DNA from: Rhodoplanes elegans
GTDB taxonomy: Bacteria; Pseudomonadota; Alphaproteobacteria; Rhizobiales; Xanthobacteraceae
DNA: 38,279 nucleotides
Reading direction: 5' to 3'
Assembly: GCF_016653355.1 (NCBI RefSeq)
Contig: NZ_NHSK01000044.1
Span: 1 to 38,279 of the forward strand
Shown here piece after piece: positions 17,800 through 26,764 of the stretch. The notes under the pieces were generated by a model that saw only the letters and a list, made by a program, of their open reading frames with translations, was not told the DNA's origin and ran no database searches. Within the stretch, counting starts at the first letter, position 1; each line of letters starts with the position of its first letter. The translations under genes and the position numbers were made by a program.

Positions 17800-19056
17800 A
17801 TGAGCACGTACGAGTCCGATTTTCTCCGCACCCTGGAGAGCCGCGGCTTCATCCACCAGGTGTCGGATGCGGCCGGGCTCGACGCGCTGGCGAAGAAGAA
17901 CGCGCTCGTCGCCTATGTCGGCTACGACTGCACGGCGGCGTCGCTGCATGTCGGCCACCTGATCACGATCATGATGCTGCACTGGCTGCAGCAGACCGGC
18001 AACAAGCCGATCGCGCTGATGGGCGGCGGCACGACCCGGGTCGGCGATCCCTCGGGCCGCGACGAGACCCGCAAGATGCTCACCTACGAGCAGATCGACG
18101 ACAACAAGAACAGCATCAAGCGGGTGTTCTCGAACTTCCTGACCTTCGGCGACGGCAAGACCGACGCCGTCATGGCCGACAACGCCGAGTGGCTGACGAC
18201 GCTCAACTACATCGAGATGCTGCGCGAGGTCGGTCGCCACTTCTCGATCAACCGCATGCTGACCATGGACTCGGTGAAGCTCCGGCTCGAGCGCGAGCAG
18301 GAGCTCTCCTTCATCGAGTTCAACTACATGATCCTGCAGTCCTACGACTTCGTCGAGCTGGCCCGGCGCTACGGCTGCAACCTGCAGATGGGCGGCTCCG
18401 ACCAGTGGGGCAACATCGTCAACGGCATCGATCTCGGGCGCCGCATGGGGACGCATCAGCTCCACGCGCTGACCTGCCCGCTGCTCACCACCGCATCGGG
18501 CGCCAAGATGGGCAAGACCGCGGCCGGCGCCGTGTGGCTCGACGCGGCGATGCTGAGCCCGTGGGACTACTGGCAGTTCTGGCGCAACACCGAGGACGGC
18601 GACGTCGTCTCGTTCCTCAAGCTGTTCACGCTGCTGCCGCTCGCCGAGATCGAGCGCCTCGCCGCGCTCGGCGGCGCCGAGATCAACGAGGCGAAGAAGA
18701 TCCTCGCCACCGAGGCGACCGCCCTGGTGCACGGCCGCGCCGCGGCCGACCAGGCTGCCGAGACGGCCCGCAAGACTTTTGAAGAAGGCGCCCTCGCCGC
18801 GACCCTGCCGACCGTCGCCGTCTCGCGCGACGAGCTCGACAAGGGGCTGGGCGTTCTCGTCGCCTTCGCCGAGAAGACCGGCCTCGTCGCCTCCAACGGT
18901 GAGGCCCGCCGGCAGGTCAAGGCCGGCGGCCTTAAAGTCAACGACGTGACCGTGACGGACGAGAAGATGCAGCTCGGGCCGCAGCACCTCGGCGGCGACG
19001 GCGTGATCAAGCTGTCGCTCGGCAAGAAGAAGCACGTGCTGCTGAAGGCGGAGTGA
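17800..19056 (+). CDS. tyrS: Tyrosyl-tRNA synthetase
   Basis: This 418-residue class I synthetase charges tRNA-Tyr. The tyrosine pocket begins at YVGYDCTA (39-46), the HIGH-equivalent is HVGH (50-53), and [16 protein letters not shown] (197-212) is a TyrRS hallmark. The KMSKS loop reads KMGKT (236-240), common in this family. A C-terminal S4 RNA-binding domain (about 350-410) contains [17 protein letters not shown]. The ATG at 17800 is the start that gives the normal N-terminus; the in-frame region upstream is low-information. The gene is a single essential housekeeping gene with no operon partner here. Confidence 0.97.
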   Translation: MSTYESDFLRTLESRGFIHQVSDAAGLDALAKKNALVAYVGYDCTAASLHVGHLITIMMLHWLQQTGNKPIALMGGGTTRVGDPSGRDETRKMLTYEQIDDNKNSIKRVFSNFLTFGDGKTDAVMADNAEWLTTLNYIEMLREVGRHFSINRMLTMDSVKLRLEREQELSFIEFNYMILQSYDFVELARRYGCNLQMGGSDQWGNIVNGIDLGRRMGTHQLHALTCPLLTTASGAKMGKTAAGAVWLDAAMLSPWDYWQFWRNTEDGDVVSFLKLFTLLPLAEIERLAALGGAEINEAKKILATEATALVHGRAAADQAAETARKTFEEGALAATLPTVAVSRDELDKGLGVLVAFAEKTGLVASNGEARRQVKAGGLKVNDVTVTDEKMQLGPQHLGGDGVIKLSLGKKKHVLLKAE

Positions 19057-19103
19057 GGCGGAGGGCGGCGCGGTCGCCGGCTGCGCGGCCACTCGGCACA
19101 GTT

Positions 19104-19160
19104 GCTCCTCATGGTGAGGAGCGGCCGCAGGCCGCGTCTCGAAGGACGTGGCCCGCCGAG
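19104..19160. repeat. Intergenic palindromic repeat, family B
   Basis: GCTCCTCATGGTGAGGAGC (19104-19122) is a hairpin, followed by GGCCGCAGGCC and CGTCTCGAAGGACG. The same consensus appears twice at 26619-26735. This pattern (a CCTCAT/ATGAGG dyad, a short GC hairpin, then CGTCTCGAA) is a common dispersed element in Bradyrhizobium-like genomes. Confidence 0.7.
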
Positions 19161-19194
19161 GCCGGCCGAGGCCGGTGAGCCGGACCCTCGACAC

Positions 19195-19256
19195 CCCCTC
19201 ACCCGGATCTCGCGCTATCGCGCGAGATCCGCCCTCTCCCCGCCGGGGAGAGGTGA
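19195..19256. repeat. Intergenic palindromic repeat, family A
   Basis: A single copy of the family A element: CCCCTCACCC, the hairpin GGATCTCGCGC/GCGCGAGATCC (19205-19230), then CCTCTCCCCG/CGGGGAGAGG (about 19233-19252). The inner hairpin differs in sequence from the copies at 1042 and 28572 but keeps the palindrome, showing compensatory change. It lies between the converging tyrS and degP genes. Confidence 0.75.
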
Positions 19257-19273
19257 AGAGACCGACCCGCCCC

Positions 19274-20788
19274 CTACTGCAGCGCGATGGCGACGAAGCG
19301 CAGGTCGCCGTCGGCGCTGGCGACCAGGAGGAGAGCCGACTTGCGGCCGTCCTTCTTGAGCGCGTCGATGCGCTTCTGCACGTCGGCGGCGTTCGCCACC
19401 GGCTCCTGCGAGACCTCGACGATCACGTCGCCGGCGACGAGGCGCTTCTCGGCCGCGGCCGACTTCGAGTCGACCCCGGTGATCACCACGCCCTTCACGG
19501 TGTCCTTGATCTTGTAGCGCTTGCGCAGCTCGTCGGAGAGATTGGCGAGGTCGATGCCGAGCGTCGACTTGACGACCGACTTGTCCTCCGGAGCGCCGCC
19601 GTTGCGCTTGGGCGTGAGCGCCGCCTGCTTCTCGCCGTCCTCCAGACGGCCGAGCTTCACGGTCTTCATCTCCTCCTTGGCCTTGCGGAGGATCACCACC
19701 TCGACGTCCTTGCCGACCGGGGTCTCGGCGACGATGCGCGGCAGGTCGCGCATGTCCTTGATGTCCTTGCCGTCGAAGCGGACGATCACGTCGCCGGTCT
19801 CGATGCCGGCCGGCTTCGCCGGGCCCTTCTCGTCGACGCCGGAGACGAGCGCGCCGCGCGCCGGCTTGATACCGATGCTCTCGGCGATCTCGTCGGTGAC
19901 CTGCTGGATGCGCACGCCGAGCCAGCCGCGCCGCGTCTCGCCGAACTGGCGGAGCTGGTCGATGATCGGCATCGCGGTCTTGGACGGCACCGCGAAGCCG
20001 ATGCCGATCGAGCCGCCCGACGGCGAGATGATTGCCGTGTTGATGCCCACCACCTCGCCGTCGAGATTGAACAGCGGGCCGCCCGAGTTGCCGCGATTGA
20101 TCGCCGCGTCGGTCTGGATGTAGTTGTCGTAGCGGCCCGAGTTGATGTCGCGGTTGCGCGCCGAGACGATGCCGGCCGTCACGGTGCCGCCGAGCTGGAA
20201 CGGATTGCCGATCGCCACCACCCACTCGCCGATGCGCAGCTTCTCGGAATCGCCGAACGACACCGCCTTGAGCGGCTTGTCCGTCGTCACCTTCAGCACC
20301 GCGAGATCGACCTCCTTGTCGCGGCCGAGGATCTCGGCCTTGAGGCGGGTGCCGTCGTTGAAGATCACCGTCACCTCGTCGGCGTCGGCGATCACGTGAT
20401 TGTTGGTGACGATGATACCGGCGGGATCGATCACGAAGCCGGAGCCGAGCGAGTTGGCGCGGCGCGGCGTGCGCTCACGCGGGCCGTTCTCGCCCTGCTG
20501 GCCGCCGCGGCGGTTCTTGAAGAACTCCTCGAAGAACTCCTCGAAGGGCGAGCCCGGCGGCAGGTTCGGCACCGCATTGCCCTGCGCCTGCACGGTCTGC
20601 GAGGTCGAGATGTTGACGACCGCATCCATTACCTTTTCGGTGACGTCGGCGATGGCGTCGGGTCCGCGCGCGAAGGCGCGGCTGTCGAGCGCGGCGGGCA
20701 CGCCCGCGAGCAGGACGGCGGCGGCGAGCGCGGCCGCGACGAGCGGGCGCCGGGTCGGGCGGAAGCGTTCGAACGAAAGGCCGGCCAT
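19274..20788 (-). CDS. degP: DegP/HtrA-type periplasmic serine protease (Do family)
   Basis: This 504-residue protease/chaperone degrades or refolds damaged periplasmic proteins. A signal peptide (about residues 14-40, ending SRAFA) is followed by the trypsin-like domain with catalytic H131 (VTNNHVI), D161 (EVDLAVLKV) and S235 (GNSGGPLFN), then two PDZ domains (about 275-370 and 400-500). The Q-linker near 64-110 is rich in Pro, Phe, Glu and Arg, as in DegP proteins. The ATG at 20788 was chosen because it puts the signal peptide at the N-terminus and has GAGGAG 11 bases upstream; an ATG at 20812 is the alternative. It follows hflK, hflC and the DUF2065 gene, a membrane and envelope protein quality-control group. 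Confidence 0.93.
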   Translation of the reverse strand: MAGLSFERFRPTRRPLVAAALAAAVLLAGVPAALDSRAFARGPDAIADVTEKVMDAVVNISTSQTVQAQGNAVPNLPPGSPFEEFFEEFFKNRRGGQQGENGPRERTPRRANSLGSGFVIDPAGIIVTNNHVIADADEVTVIFNDGTRLKAEILGRDKEVDLAVLKVTTDKPLKAVSFGDSEKLRIGEWVVAIGNPFQLGGTVTAGIVSARNRDINSGRYDNYIQTDAAINRGNSGGPLFNLDGEVVGINTAIISPSGGSIGIGFAVPSKTAMPIIDQLRQFGETRRGWLGVRIQQVTDEIAESIGIKPARGALVSGVDEKGPAKPAGIETGDVIVRFDGKDIKDMRDLPRIVAETPVGKDVEVVILRKAKEEMKTVKLGRLEDGEKQAALTPKRNGGAPEDKSVVKSTLGIDLANLSDELRKRYKIKDTVKGVVITGVDSKSAAAEKRLVAGDVIVEVSQEPVANAADVQKRIDALKKDGRKSALLLVASADGDLRFVAIALQ

Positions 20789-21005
20789 CACCTGGCGATC
20801 TCCTCGGGACATCGGAACTCGGGAACGCGGAACTGGAAAACGAACGGAACGCGGGACCGCGACACACGCGGACACCGTCGGCGCAGGCGAGCACTGCGAT
20901 ACCGCTCGCGACACGCCCGCATCCGCTGCGACGGACACCGCGAGCGGCCCGCGGGATTACGGACGAATTCGGGCGGAATGGCGACCCGCGGCCGCGCGTC
21001 TTCCG

Positions 21006-21197
21006 TCAGGATAGCTGGCGGATCATCCAGATCAAGGCGACGCCGAGCGCCGCGCTGACCACGCCGACGATCCGCAACGTGTGCTCGGGCGTCTCCAGGA
21101 GCGCCAGCGCGGCACGCCGCGCCGGTCCCGGAAAGGCGGCGAACAGCAGTCCTTCGATCACGAAGACGAGGCCGAGAGCGACCAGGAACGCGGACAT
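21006..21197 (-). CDS. Small DUF2065 membrane protein
   Basis: This 63-residue protein consists of two hydrophobic helices (about 3-22 and 40-60) joined by PGPARRAALALLETPEHTLR. The pattern, with GLVFVIEGLLFAAFP at the start and LRIVGVVSAALGVALIW at the end, is that of DUF2065. Such proteins are commonly encoded between hflC and the degP-like gene, as here. Function is unknown; a link with the HflKC-FtsH complex is inferred only from conserved position. Confidence 0.85.
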   Translation of the reverse strand: MSAFLVALGLVFVIEGLLFAAFPGPARRAALALLETPEHTLRIVGVVSAALGVALIWMIRQLS

Positions 21198-21279
21198 CGA
21201 TGGCCTCGAAGGCGGACGCGGACCAGGGTCCGCACCGAAGTCCGGGCCCGGCGCCGTCGCGACGCCGGGCCCGGTCGGA

Positions 21280-22215
21280 TCACTGCGCGGCGGCCGCCGC
21301 GGGCGGCGCCGTCCGGGCGGGGGCTGCCGCCTGGGCGGCCGGCCGACCACCCGACGGGTTGGTGAAGTAGCGGAAGAACTCGGAATCCGGCCGCAGCAGG
21401 AACCGCGTCTCGCCCGGCTTCAGGCCGGCCTCGTAGGCCTGCATGGAGCGGTAGAAGGTGAAGAAGTCCGGATCCTGCCCGAACGCGTCGGCGAAGATGC
21501 GGTTGCGGGTGGCGTCGCCCTCGCCGCGCGTCTGCTCGGCCTTGGACGTCGCGTCGGCGACCAGCACGGTCACGTCGCGGTCGGCGCGCGCCCGGATCTC
21601 CTGGGCCCGCTGGCTGCCCTGGGCGCGGAACTCGGCCGCCTCGCGCTGACGCTCGGTCTGCATCCGCTGATAGACGGCCTGGCTGTTCTGCTCCGGCAGG
21701 TCGGCGCGGCGGATGCGGACGTCCACCACGTTGATGCCGAAGGCGTGCGCCTCGCGGTCGAGCTGCTCGCGCACCCGCGCCATCATCTGGGTCCGCTCGT
21801 CGCGGACCACGTTGGTCAGCGTCGATTCGCCGAGCACGCGGCGCAGCGCCGAGTTGAGCAGCGTGGCGAGCCGCGAGTTGGCCCCCTCGACCGAGCCGAC
21901 CGTCTGATAGAAGCGCAGCGGATCGACGATCTTGTAGCGGGCGAAGGCGTCGACCACGAGCCGCTTGGAGTCGGAGGCGATCACCTCCTGGGCCGGGTTC
22001 TCGAGGTCGAGGATGCGCTTGTCGACGTAGATCACGTTGTCGATCAGCGGAATCTTGAAGTGCAGCCCGGGCTCGGTGACGATCCGGCGCGGGTCGCCGA
22101 GGCGGACCACCAGGGCCTGCTGGGTCTGATAGACGGTGAACACCGACGCCCAGCCGAGCACCAGGATCAGCAGGATGACGACGGCGGCGATGCCGCCCGC
22201 GATGCCGGTCTTCAT
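21280..22215 (-). CDS. hflC: HflC, SPFH-family modulator of FtsH protease
   Basis: This 311-residue membrane protein forms, with HflK, a large complex around FtsH and modulates membrane-protein degradation. An N-terminal transmembrane segment (about 5-28) is followed by the SPFH/band 7 domain, with LGDPRRIVTEPGLHFKIPLIDNV and ILDLENPAQEVIASDSKRL, then a long Arg/Glu/Ala-rich coiled coil. The motif DPDFFTFYRSMQAYE (C-terminal third) is HflC-specific. The tail is Ala/Pro-rich. Its ATG overlaps the hflK stop by four bases (22212-22215, ATGA), so translation is coupled. Confidence 0.94.
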   Translation of the reverse strand: MKTGIAGGIAAVVILLILVLGWASVFTVYQTQQALVVRLGDPRRIVTEPGLHFKIPLIDNVIYVDKRILDLENPAQEVIASDSKRLVVDAFARYKIVDPLRFYQTVGSVEGANSRLATLLNSALRRVLGESTLTNVVRDERTQMMARVREQLDREAHAFGINVVDVRIRRADLPEQNSQAVYQRMQTERQREAAEFRAQGSQRAQEIRARADRDVTVLVADATSKAEQTRGEGDATRNRIFADAFGQDPDFFTFYRSMQAYEAGLKPGETRFLLRPDSEFFRYFTNPSGGRPAAQAAAPARTAPPAAAAAQ

Positions 22216-23360
22216 CGGGCGGCTCCCGTCTGGGTGCGCGGCTGCGGCTGCGCCTGCCGCCGGCCGAGCTCGTCGAGATTGAGATAGGGCAGCACGCCGC
22301 CGGCCGTGCCGGTGGCGCTGGTCGACGGATCGATGATGATCTTGTCGGTGCCGCCGAACAGCCGCTCCATCGTCTCGAGGTAGAGGCGCTCGCGGGTGAT
22401 CTCGGGCGCCTTCTTGTACTCCTCGTAGATCTTGCTGAAGCGGCCGGCCTGGCCGCGCGCCTCGGCGACGGTCTGCTCGCGATAGGCCTCGGCGGCCTGG
22501 GTGATCTGGGCGGCGCGGCCGCGCGCCTCCGGCACCACGCGGTTGGCGTAGGTCTGCGCCTCGTTCTGGGCGCGCTCCAGGTCGGCGCGGGCCGCCTGGA
22601 CGTCACGGAACGAGTCGATGACCTGGTTCGGCGGGTCGACCTTCTGGAGCTGCACCTGGGTGATCTGGATGCCGGCGCCGTACTGGTCGAGGGTGCGCTG
22701 CATCAGATCCTGCACCGCCGTCTCGATGGTCTGGCGGGCGCCGGTGAGGATCGGCTGCACCTCGGAGCGGCCGATCACGTCGCGCATGGCGCTCTCGGCG
22801 ACCGCCTTCACGGTGCCTTCCGGGTTCTGGATGTTGAACAGGTACTGGCTGGCGCCGCCGGCCGGCTTGATCACCCAGAACACCGAGAAGTCGACGTCGA
22901 CGATGTTCTCGTCGCCGGTCAGCATCAGGCTCTCCTCGGGGACGTCGCGCATGGTGGTTCCGCGGCGGATGTCCTCGATGACCCGCATGCCGATGTCGAT
23001 GCGGTTGACGCGCGTCACCTTCGGGGTGAGCACCGACTCGATCGGATACGGCAGGTGGTAGTTCAGGCCGGGCGTCGCGTCACGGCTGTACTTGCCGAAG
23101 CGCAGCACCACGCCGAGCTCGTCGGGCTCGACCCGGTAGAAGCCGGAGGCGCCCCACAGCAGCACGGCGACGCCGACCAGGATGGCAATTCCCTTGCCGC
23201 CCAGGCTGCCGCCCGGCAACACCCTGCGGAGCCGATCCTGGCTGCGGCGCAGGAGCTCCTCGAGATCGGGAGGTGTCGGACCCGACGATTGCGGCCCCGT
23301 CCCCCACGGTCCCTTGGGGCCCGATCCCCACGGTCCGCCGCCCTGATTGCTCCACGGCAT
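22212..23360 (-). CDS. hflK: HflK, SPFH-family modulator of FtsH protease
   Basis: This 382-residue partner of HflC starts with a Gly/Pro-rich region (MPWSNQGGGPWGSGPKGPWG) and PPDLEELLRRSQDRLRRVLPG, both typical of HflK. One transmembrane helix follows (about 55-75), then the SPFH domain (RVEPDELGVVLRFGKY to about 270) and a coiled-coil C-terminal region. Conserved GLNYHLPYPIESVLTPKV is present. It is preceded by 207 bases after folA with no evident terminator, so co-transcription with folA is plausible but not shown. Confidence 0.95.
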   Translation of the reverse strand: MPWSNQGGGPWGSGPKGPWGTGPQSSGPTPPDLEELLRRSQDRLRRVLPGGSLGGKGIAILVGVAVLLWGASGFYRVEPDELGVVLRFGKYSRDATPGLNYHLPYPIESVLTPKVTRVNRIDIGMRVIEDIRRGTTMRDVPEESLMLTGDENIVDVDFSVFWVIKPAGGASQYLFNIQNPEGTVKAVAESAMRDVIGRSEVQPILTGARQTIETAVQDLMQRTLDQYGAGIQITQVQLQKVDPPNQVIDSFRDVQAARADLERAQNEAQTYANRVVPEARGRAAQITQAAEAYREQTVAEARGQAGRFSKIYEEYKKAPEITRERLYLETMERLFGGTDKIIIDPSTSATGTAGGVLPYLNLDELGRRQAQPQPRTQTGAAR

Positions 23361-23567
23361 CTATGCTGCCTTTCCTCTACGTCCGGCCTCGACATGCGGC
23401 CTCGACATCCGGCGCGGTCCGGCGCGAATCCCAGTCGCGCGCGACGTCTCCGGCCGGAGCGTTCCGCTGAGATGTGGCTTGGGTTATAGGAAACCAACCC
23501 CCGTTTCAACGCATGGACTTGCGGCGGCGCGCCGCGGCCGCCCGGGCGCCGCCGGCCCGGCCTCCGG

Positions 23568-24098
23568 CTAGTCCTCGCTCCGCACGTAGGTGACGAAGCC
23601 GAACGGCGCCGTATCCTCGGGCCCCTGCTCGCCCGTGGCGTGGGCCACGGCCCGCCACACGGCGGCGTCGATGGCCGGGAAGCCGGCATCGCCGGCGGGC
23701 GACGCATGCACCCGGGTGATCTCCAGCCGGTCGGCGAGCGGCATCGCCTCGCGATAGAGCTCGCCGCCCCCGGCCAGCATGATCGCGCCGGCGCCGCGCC
23801 GCAGGGCATCGGCACGCGCCACCGCGAGCGCCGCGGCGAGCGAGCCCGCGACCACCACCCCGGCCGCCGCAAAGGCGGGATCGCGCGTCACCACGATGGT
23901 GGTGCGGCCGGGCAGCGGCTTGCCGATCGACTGGAAGGTCTTGCGCCCCATCACCACCGGATGGCCGAGCGTGACGGCGCGGAAATGCCGCATGTCCGAC
24001 TTCAGCCGCCAGGGCAGCGCGCCGTCGCGGCCGATGACGCCGTTGTCCGCCACGGCGGCGACGAGGACGAGCGGCAGGGGCCGTGTGGGCGGACTCAT
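23568..24098 (-). CDS. folA: Dihydrofolate reductase
   Basis: This 176-residue enzyme reduces dihydrofolate to tetrahydrofolate with NADPH. The family motifs are AAVADNGVIGRDGALPW (14-30), with acidic catalytic D35 in LKSDMRHFR, then VVMGRKTFQSIGKPLPGR (48-65) and the glycine-rich AGGGELYREAM. Length is normal for a chromosomal FolA. The ATG at 24098 gives the expected start; a longer in-frame form adds 22 residues. Its substrate is produced by ThyA, whose gene lies 7.6 kb away in the same orientation. In many relatives thyA and folA are close neighbours, so the genes between are probably insertions. Confidence 0.94.
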   Translation of the reverse strand: MSPPTRPLPLVLVAAVADNGVIGRDGALPWRLKSDMRHFRAVTLGHPVVMGRKTFQSIGKPLPGRTTIVVTRDPAFAAAGVVVAGSLAAALAVARADALRRGAGAIMLAGGGELYREAMPLADRLEITRVHASPAGDAGFPAIDAAVWRAVAHATGEQGPEDTAPFGFVTYVRSED

Positions 24099-24237
24099 CG
24101 GGCCGGGCTCATCGGATCGGGGGCTCCTATCGATACGCGACAGGTTTGCATGAAAACACGTCAAAGTTGCGTTCCGTGCTTATTCCGATCATCATCCGTC
24201 TAAACCGAATCGGCTGGCCTCCGCACCGGAGCGCCCA

Positions 24238-26574
24238 GTGTACAGCCTCATGCACAGGGTGGGTCGGCGAATGGTCGCCAGGTGGGTGGGGATCGGCCCG
24301 ACGGCGGCGCCCCAGATCGCGTCCATCACGATCGCGGCGACCGTCGTCGCGGCAACCCTCGTCGCGGCGACCGTCGTCGGGATCGCGGCCGCCGGCCCGT
24401 GGCCGCCGCAGGGGGCCGACCCGGACGCCACCGCCAAGGCGGATCTCGGCCCGATCGCGACCTGCCTCGCCTCCGGGCGCGACATGGTGATGGCGCCGCG
24501 ACCGGCCTGCGTTCCGCGCGGGAGCGGCGCGGCGGTGGCCGAGAAGGCCGGCATGCCGCTCGGCGAACGTGATTGGTCGGTCGTCTGCGCGACCGGTGAC
24601 GACCCGCGCCGCCTGCCGCGCGACGCGGTCGCCCGGCTCGCCGGCGACCCTGCGGTGGCGCGGGCCGGCATCCGCATCGTCGGTGCGCTGTTCTGCGACG
24701 GGCTCGACCTCGCCGACCTCGACCTGTCCGCCCCGCTGATGCTCGACCGCGCCGTGTTCGCCGGCCCGGTCGACCTGCACAATCTGCACCTGAAGGGCGA
24801 CCTCGGGCTCGACAACGCGGTCCTGCTCGACACGCTGCGGCTCGACACGGTCAGGATCGCCGGCTCGGTCCGGCTGAACCGCAGCTTCGTGCGCCGGCTG
24901 CGCGTCGCCGACACCAAGGTCGACGGCTCATGGCACCAGTCCACCGCGATCGTGTTCCTCGACGCGCATCTGGTGCGGCTCGCCGTCGCCGGCGATCTCC
25001 AGCTCGACCGCGCCGCCGTCTCGCGGCTGTGGGTCCGCGCCGCCCGGGTCGGCGGCACGCTCGTGCTCGACGAGAGCGAGGCGCGCTGCGCCGTGCGGAT
25101 CGAGGCGAGCACGCTCGGCGCACTGACCGCCCGCGACGCCGGGTTCGGCAAGGTGGTGACGATCGGCGTGGGGCCGCTCGCGACCCGCTATCCGTGGTGG
25201 CGGCACGCGATCGAGGGCCGCCCCGCCACCCACGTCCAGACGATGTTCCGCAGCGCCGCCATCGCGGCCATCGCCGAGGCCGAGCGCCGCCGCGTCGCCC
25301 TGCCCGAGCTGCCGGTCGAGGAGAACGCGCTGCTGCGCGGCTGCCGCGAGGAGACCGAGACGCTGCCGGACGGCCCCCCCCGCAAGGTGGGGATCGACGG
25401 CGTCGTGGCGCCGCGACGGCTCGCGCTCGTCGTCGCCGAGACGACGATCGCGTCCGGCCTGTGCCTCGGCCCGATCGCCTGGGGCACCCCGCGCGACGGC
25501 GAGGTGCCGGATCCCTACCATCCCGCCACGGTCGTCGGGCTCGACGGCACCACGATCGGCGGCACGCTCGCCGTCGACCTGTGGGGCGACGACCCCGCCG
25601 TGCAGACGGTGCGCCCGGGCGAGCCCGCCTTCGGGCGCGTCGCCGCCCTGCACGTCTTCGCCGCGACCGGTGTCACGACGTCCGCCCTCGCCCTGGACTT
25701 TTCCGATCTCGATCGCCCCTGGGCCGGTCGGTGGGACGGGCTGCGCTTCGATCGACTCCGGGAGGGCCGGCCGCACTGCAGCGGCGACGTCGCGGCGCGG
25801 CCCGAAGCCCCTCGGACGCCGCCGCAGGTCGCCGAGGTGCTGCGCTGGCTCGATCGCAACCAGGCGCCGTCCACCCAGCCTTTCGTGCCGTTCGCCGCCG
25901 CCTTCCAGGCGGCCGGGGCCGCCGCCGAGGCGGACGAGCTGCGCATCCGTCGCCGCAGCATCGAGGTGTGCGGCCGCCTGGCGCGCTGGCTGCCGCTGGT
26001 GGCCGGCCTCTGTCCGGACGGCGCAGGCACCGCGGCCGCGGCCGAGCCCTCGCCGGAGATGTCGGGCGGCGGCCATGTCCGGGCCGGTTTCGGCGGCGTG
26101 GTGTCGGGCGCCGGCGATCTGATCGGCACCGGCTTCGCGGCGGCGATGTGGGCCCTCGCCGACCACGGCCTGCGCCCCGGCAAGCTCGTCTGGTGGGCGA
26201 TGGGCGCGCTCGCGGCCGTGTGGATCGTGCTCCGCTTCGGCCTCGGCGTGGTCGGCTTCCTGCCGGAGCGCCGCCCGGCCGGCGGGCGGCTGTGGCCGAT
26301 CGGACCGCTGTTCCTGATCGACCGGCTGGTTCCGGTCCACCGGGTCCGCCGCGAGCACGACGCCGTTGCCGGCTTCTTCCGCCGCGCCGACGCGGCCGAC
26401 GCCGAGGAATCGGGCGACATCCTCGAAACGACGCTGCGCGGCCGCAAGATCGTCGTGCGGCCGGTCGACGAGGTCACACGGCATCGGATCGAGATCGTGC
26501 TGACGATCCTGCGCGTCACCGGCGTGGTGCTGGCCGTGTTCCTCGTCGCCGCACTCTTCTCCAGCGGGCGGTGA
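24238..26574 (+). CDS. Large unrecognised membrane protein with beta-helix-like repeats
   Basis: I cannot assign this 778-residue protein. It starts at a GTG with GGAG six bases upstream. Residues about 25-53 form a hydrophobic Ala/Thr/Val-rich membrane segment. Residues about 150-310 show irregular short repeats rich in D, L and R (ADLDLSAPLMLDRAVF, VDLHNLHLKGDLGLDN, IAGSVRLNRSFVRRLRV), like the stacked turns of pentapeptide-repeat or bactofilin-type beta helices. A second such stretch runs at about 440-510. Near the C-terminus are two clear membrane helices (about 655-680 WWAMGALAAVWIVLRFGLGV and 755-775 ILRVTGVVLAVFLVAAL). The middle has several cysteines. It diverges from folA. A surface or envelope scaffold is a guess only. 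Confidence 0.75.
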   Translation: MYSLMHRVGRRMVARWVGIGPTAAPQIASITIAATVVAATLVAATVVGIAAAGPWPPQGADPDATAKADLGPIATCLASGRDMVMAPRPACVPRGSGAAVAEKAGMPLGERDWSVVCATGDDPRRLPRDAVARLAGDPAVARAGIRIVGALFCDGLDLADLDLSAPLMLDRAVFAGPVDLHNLHLKGDLGLDNAVLLDTLRLDTVRIAGSVRLNRSFVRRLRVADTKVDGSWHQSTAIVFLDAHLVRLAVAGDLQLDRAAVSRLWVRAARVGGTLVLDESEARCAVRIEASTLGALTARDAGFGKVVTIGVGPLATRYPWWRHAIEGRPATHVQTMFRSAAIAAIAEAERRRVALPELPVEENALLRGCREETETLPDGPPRKVGIDGVVAPRRLALVVAETTIASGLCLGPIAWGTPRDGEVPDPYHPATVVGLDGTTIGGTLAVDLWGDDPAVQTVRPGEPAFGRVAALHVFAATGVTTSALALDFSDLDRPWAGRWDGLRFDRLREGRPHCSGDVAARPEAPRTPPQVAEVLRWLDRNQAPSTQPFVPFAAAFQAAGAAAEADELRIRRRSIEVCGRLARWLPLVAGLCPDGAGTAAAAEPSPEMSGGGHVRAGFGGVVSGAGDLIGTGFAAAMWALADHGLRPGKLVWWAMGALAAVWIVLRFGLGVVGFLPERRPAGGRLWPIGPLFLIDRLVPVHRVRREHDAVAGFFRRADAADAEESGDILETTLRGRKIVVRPVDEVTRHRIEIVLTILRVTGVVLAVFLVAALFSSGR
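24334..24378 (+). repeat. In-frame 15-bp tandem repeat within the membrane segment
   Basis: Three copies of a 15-bp unit, GCGGCGACCGTCGTC with two or three changes in the middle copy, encode AATVV-AATLV-AATVV inside the first membrane segment of the large membrane protein. The unit is a multiple of three, so slippage would lengthen or shorten the helix without breaking the frame. Confidence 0.8.
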
Positions 26575-26618
26575 GCGGAGGGCGATGAACCGGGCCGGTG
26601 TGGCGTCTCGACCCAGTT

Positions 26619-26735
26619 CCATCCTCATGGTGAGGAGCGGACCGAAGGTTCGCGTCTCGAACCATGAGGCCCGGACGCGGGGGCCGCCCTCGCCCTTCGA
26701 GACGCCCGCTGCGCGGGCTCCTCGGGGCGAGGTGG
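26619..26735. repeat. Two inverted copies of palindromic repeat family B
   Basis: Copy one (26619-26672) reads CCATCCTCATGGTGAGGAGC followed by a short AACCTT-type hairpin and CGTCTCGAACCATGAGG. Copy two (about 26691-26735) is inverted: CGCCCTTCGAGACGCCCGC, a GCGCGGGC hairpin and CTCCTCGGGGCGAGG. Together they fill the gap between the large membrane protein and the TPP-enzyme gene, which converge here. The family also occurs at 19104. Confidence 0.7.
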
Positions 26736-26764
26736 AGACAGGTCCGCTCGATCGCGCGCCGGTC

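Noticed and set aside
23568-24098. folA as an acquired trimethoprim-resistance gene
   Set aside because: It lies in a housekeeping context next to hflK with normal high GC and normal length.
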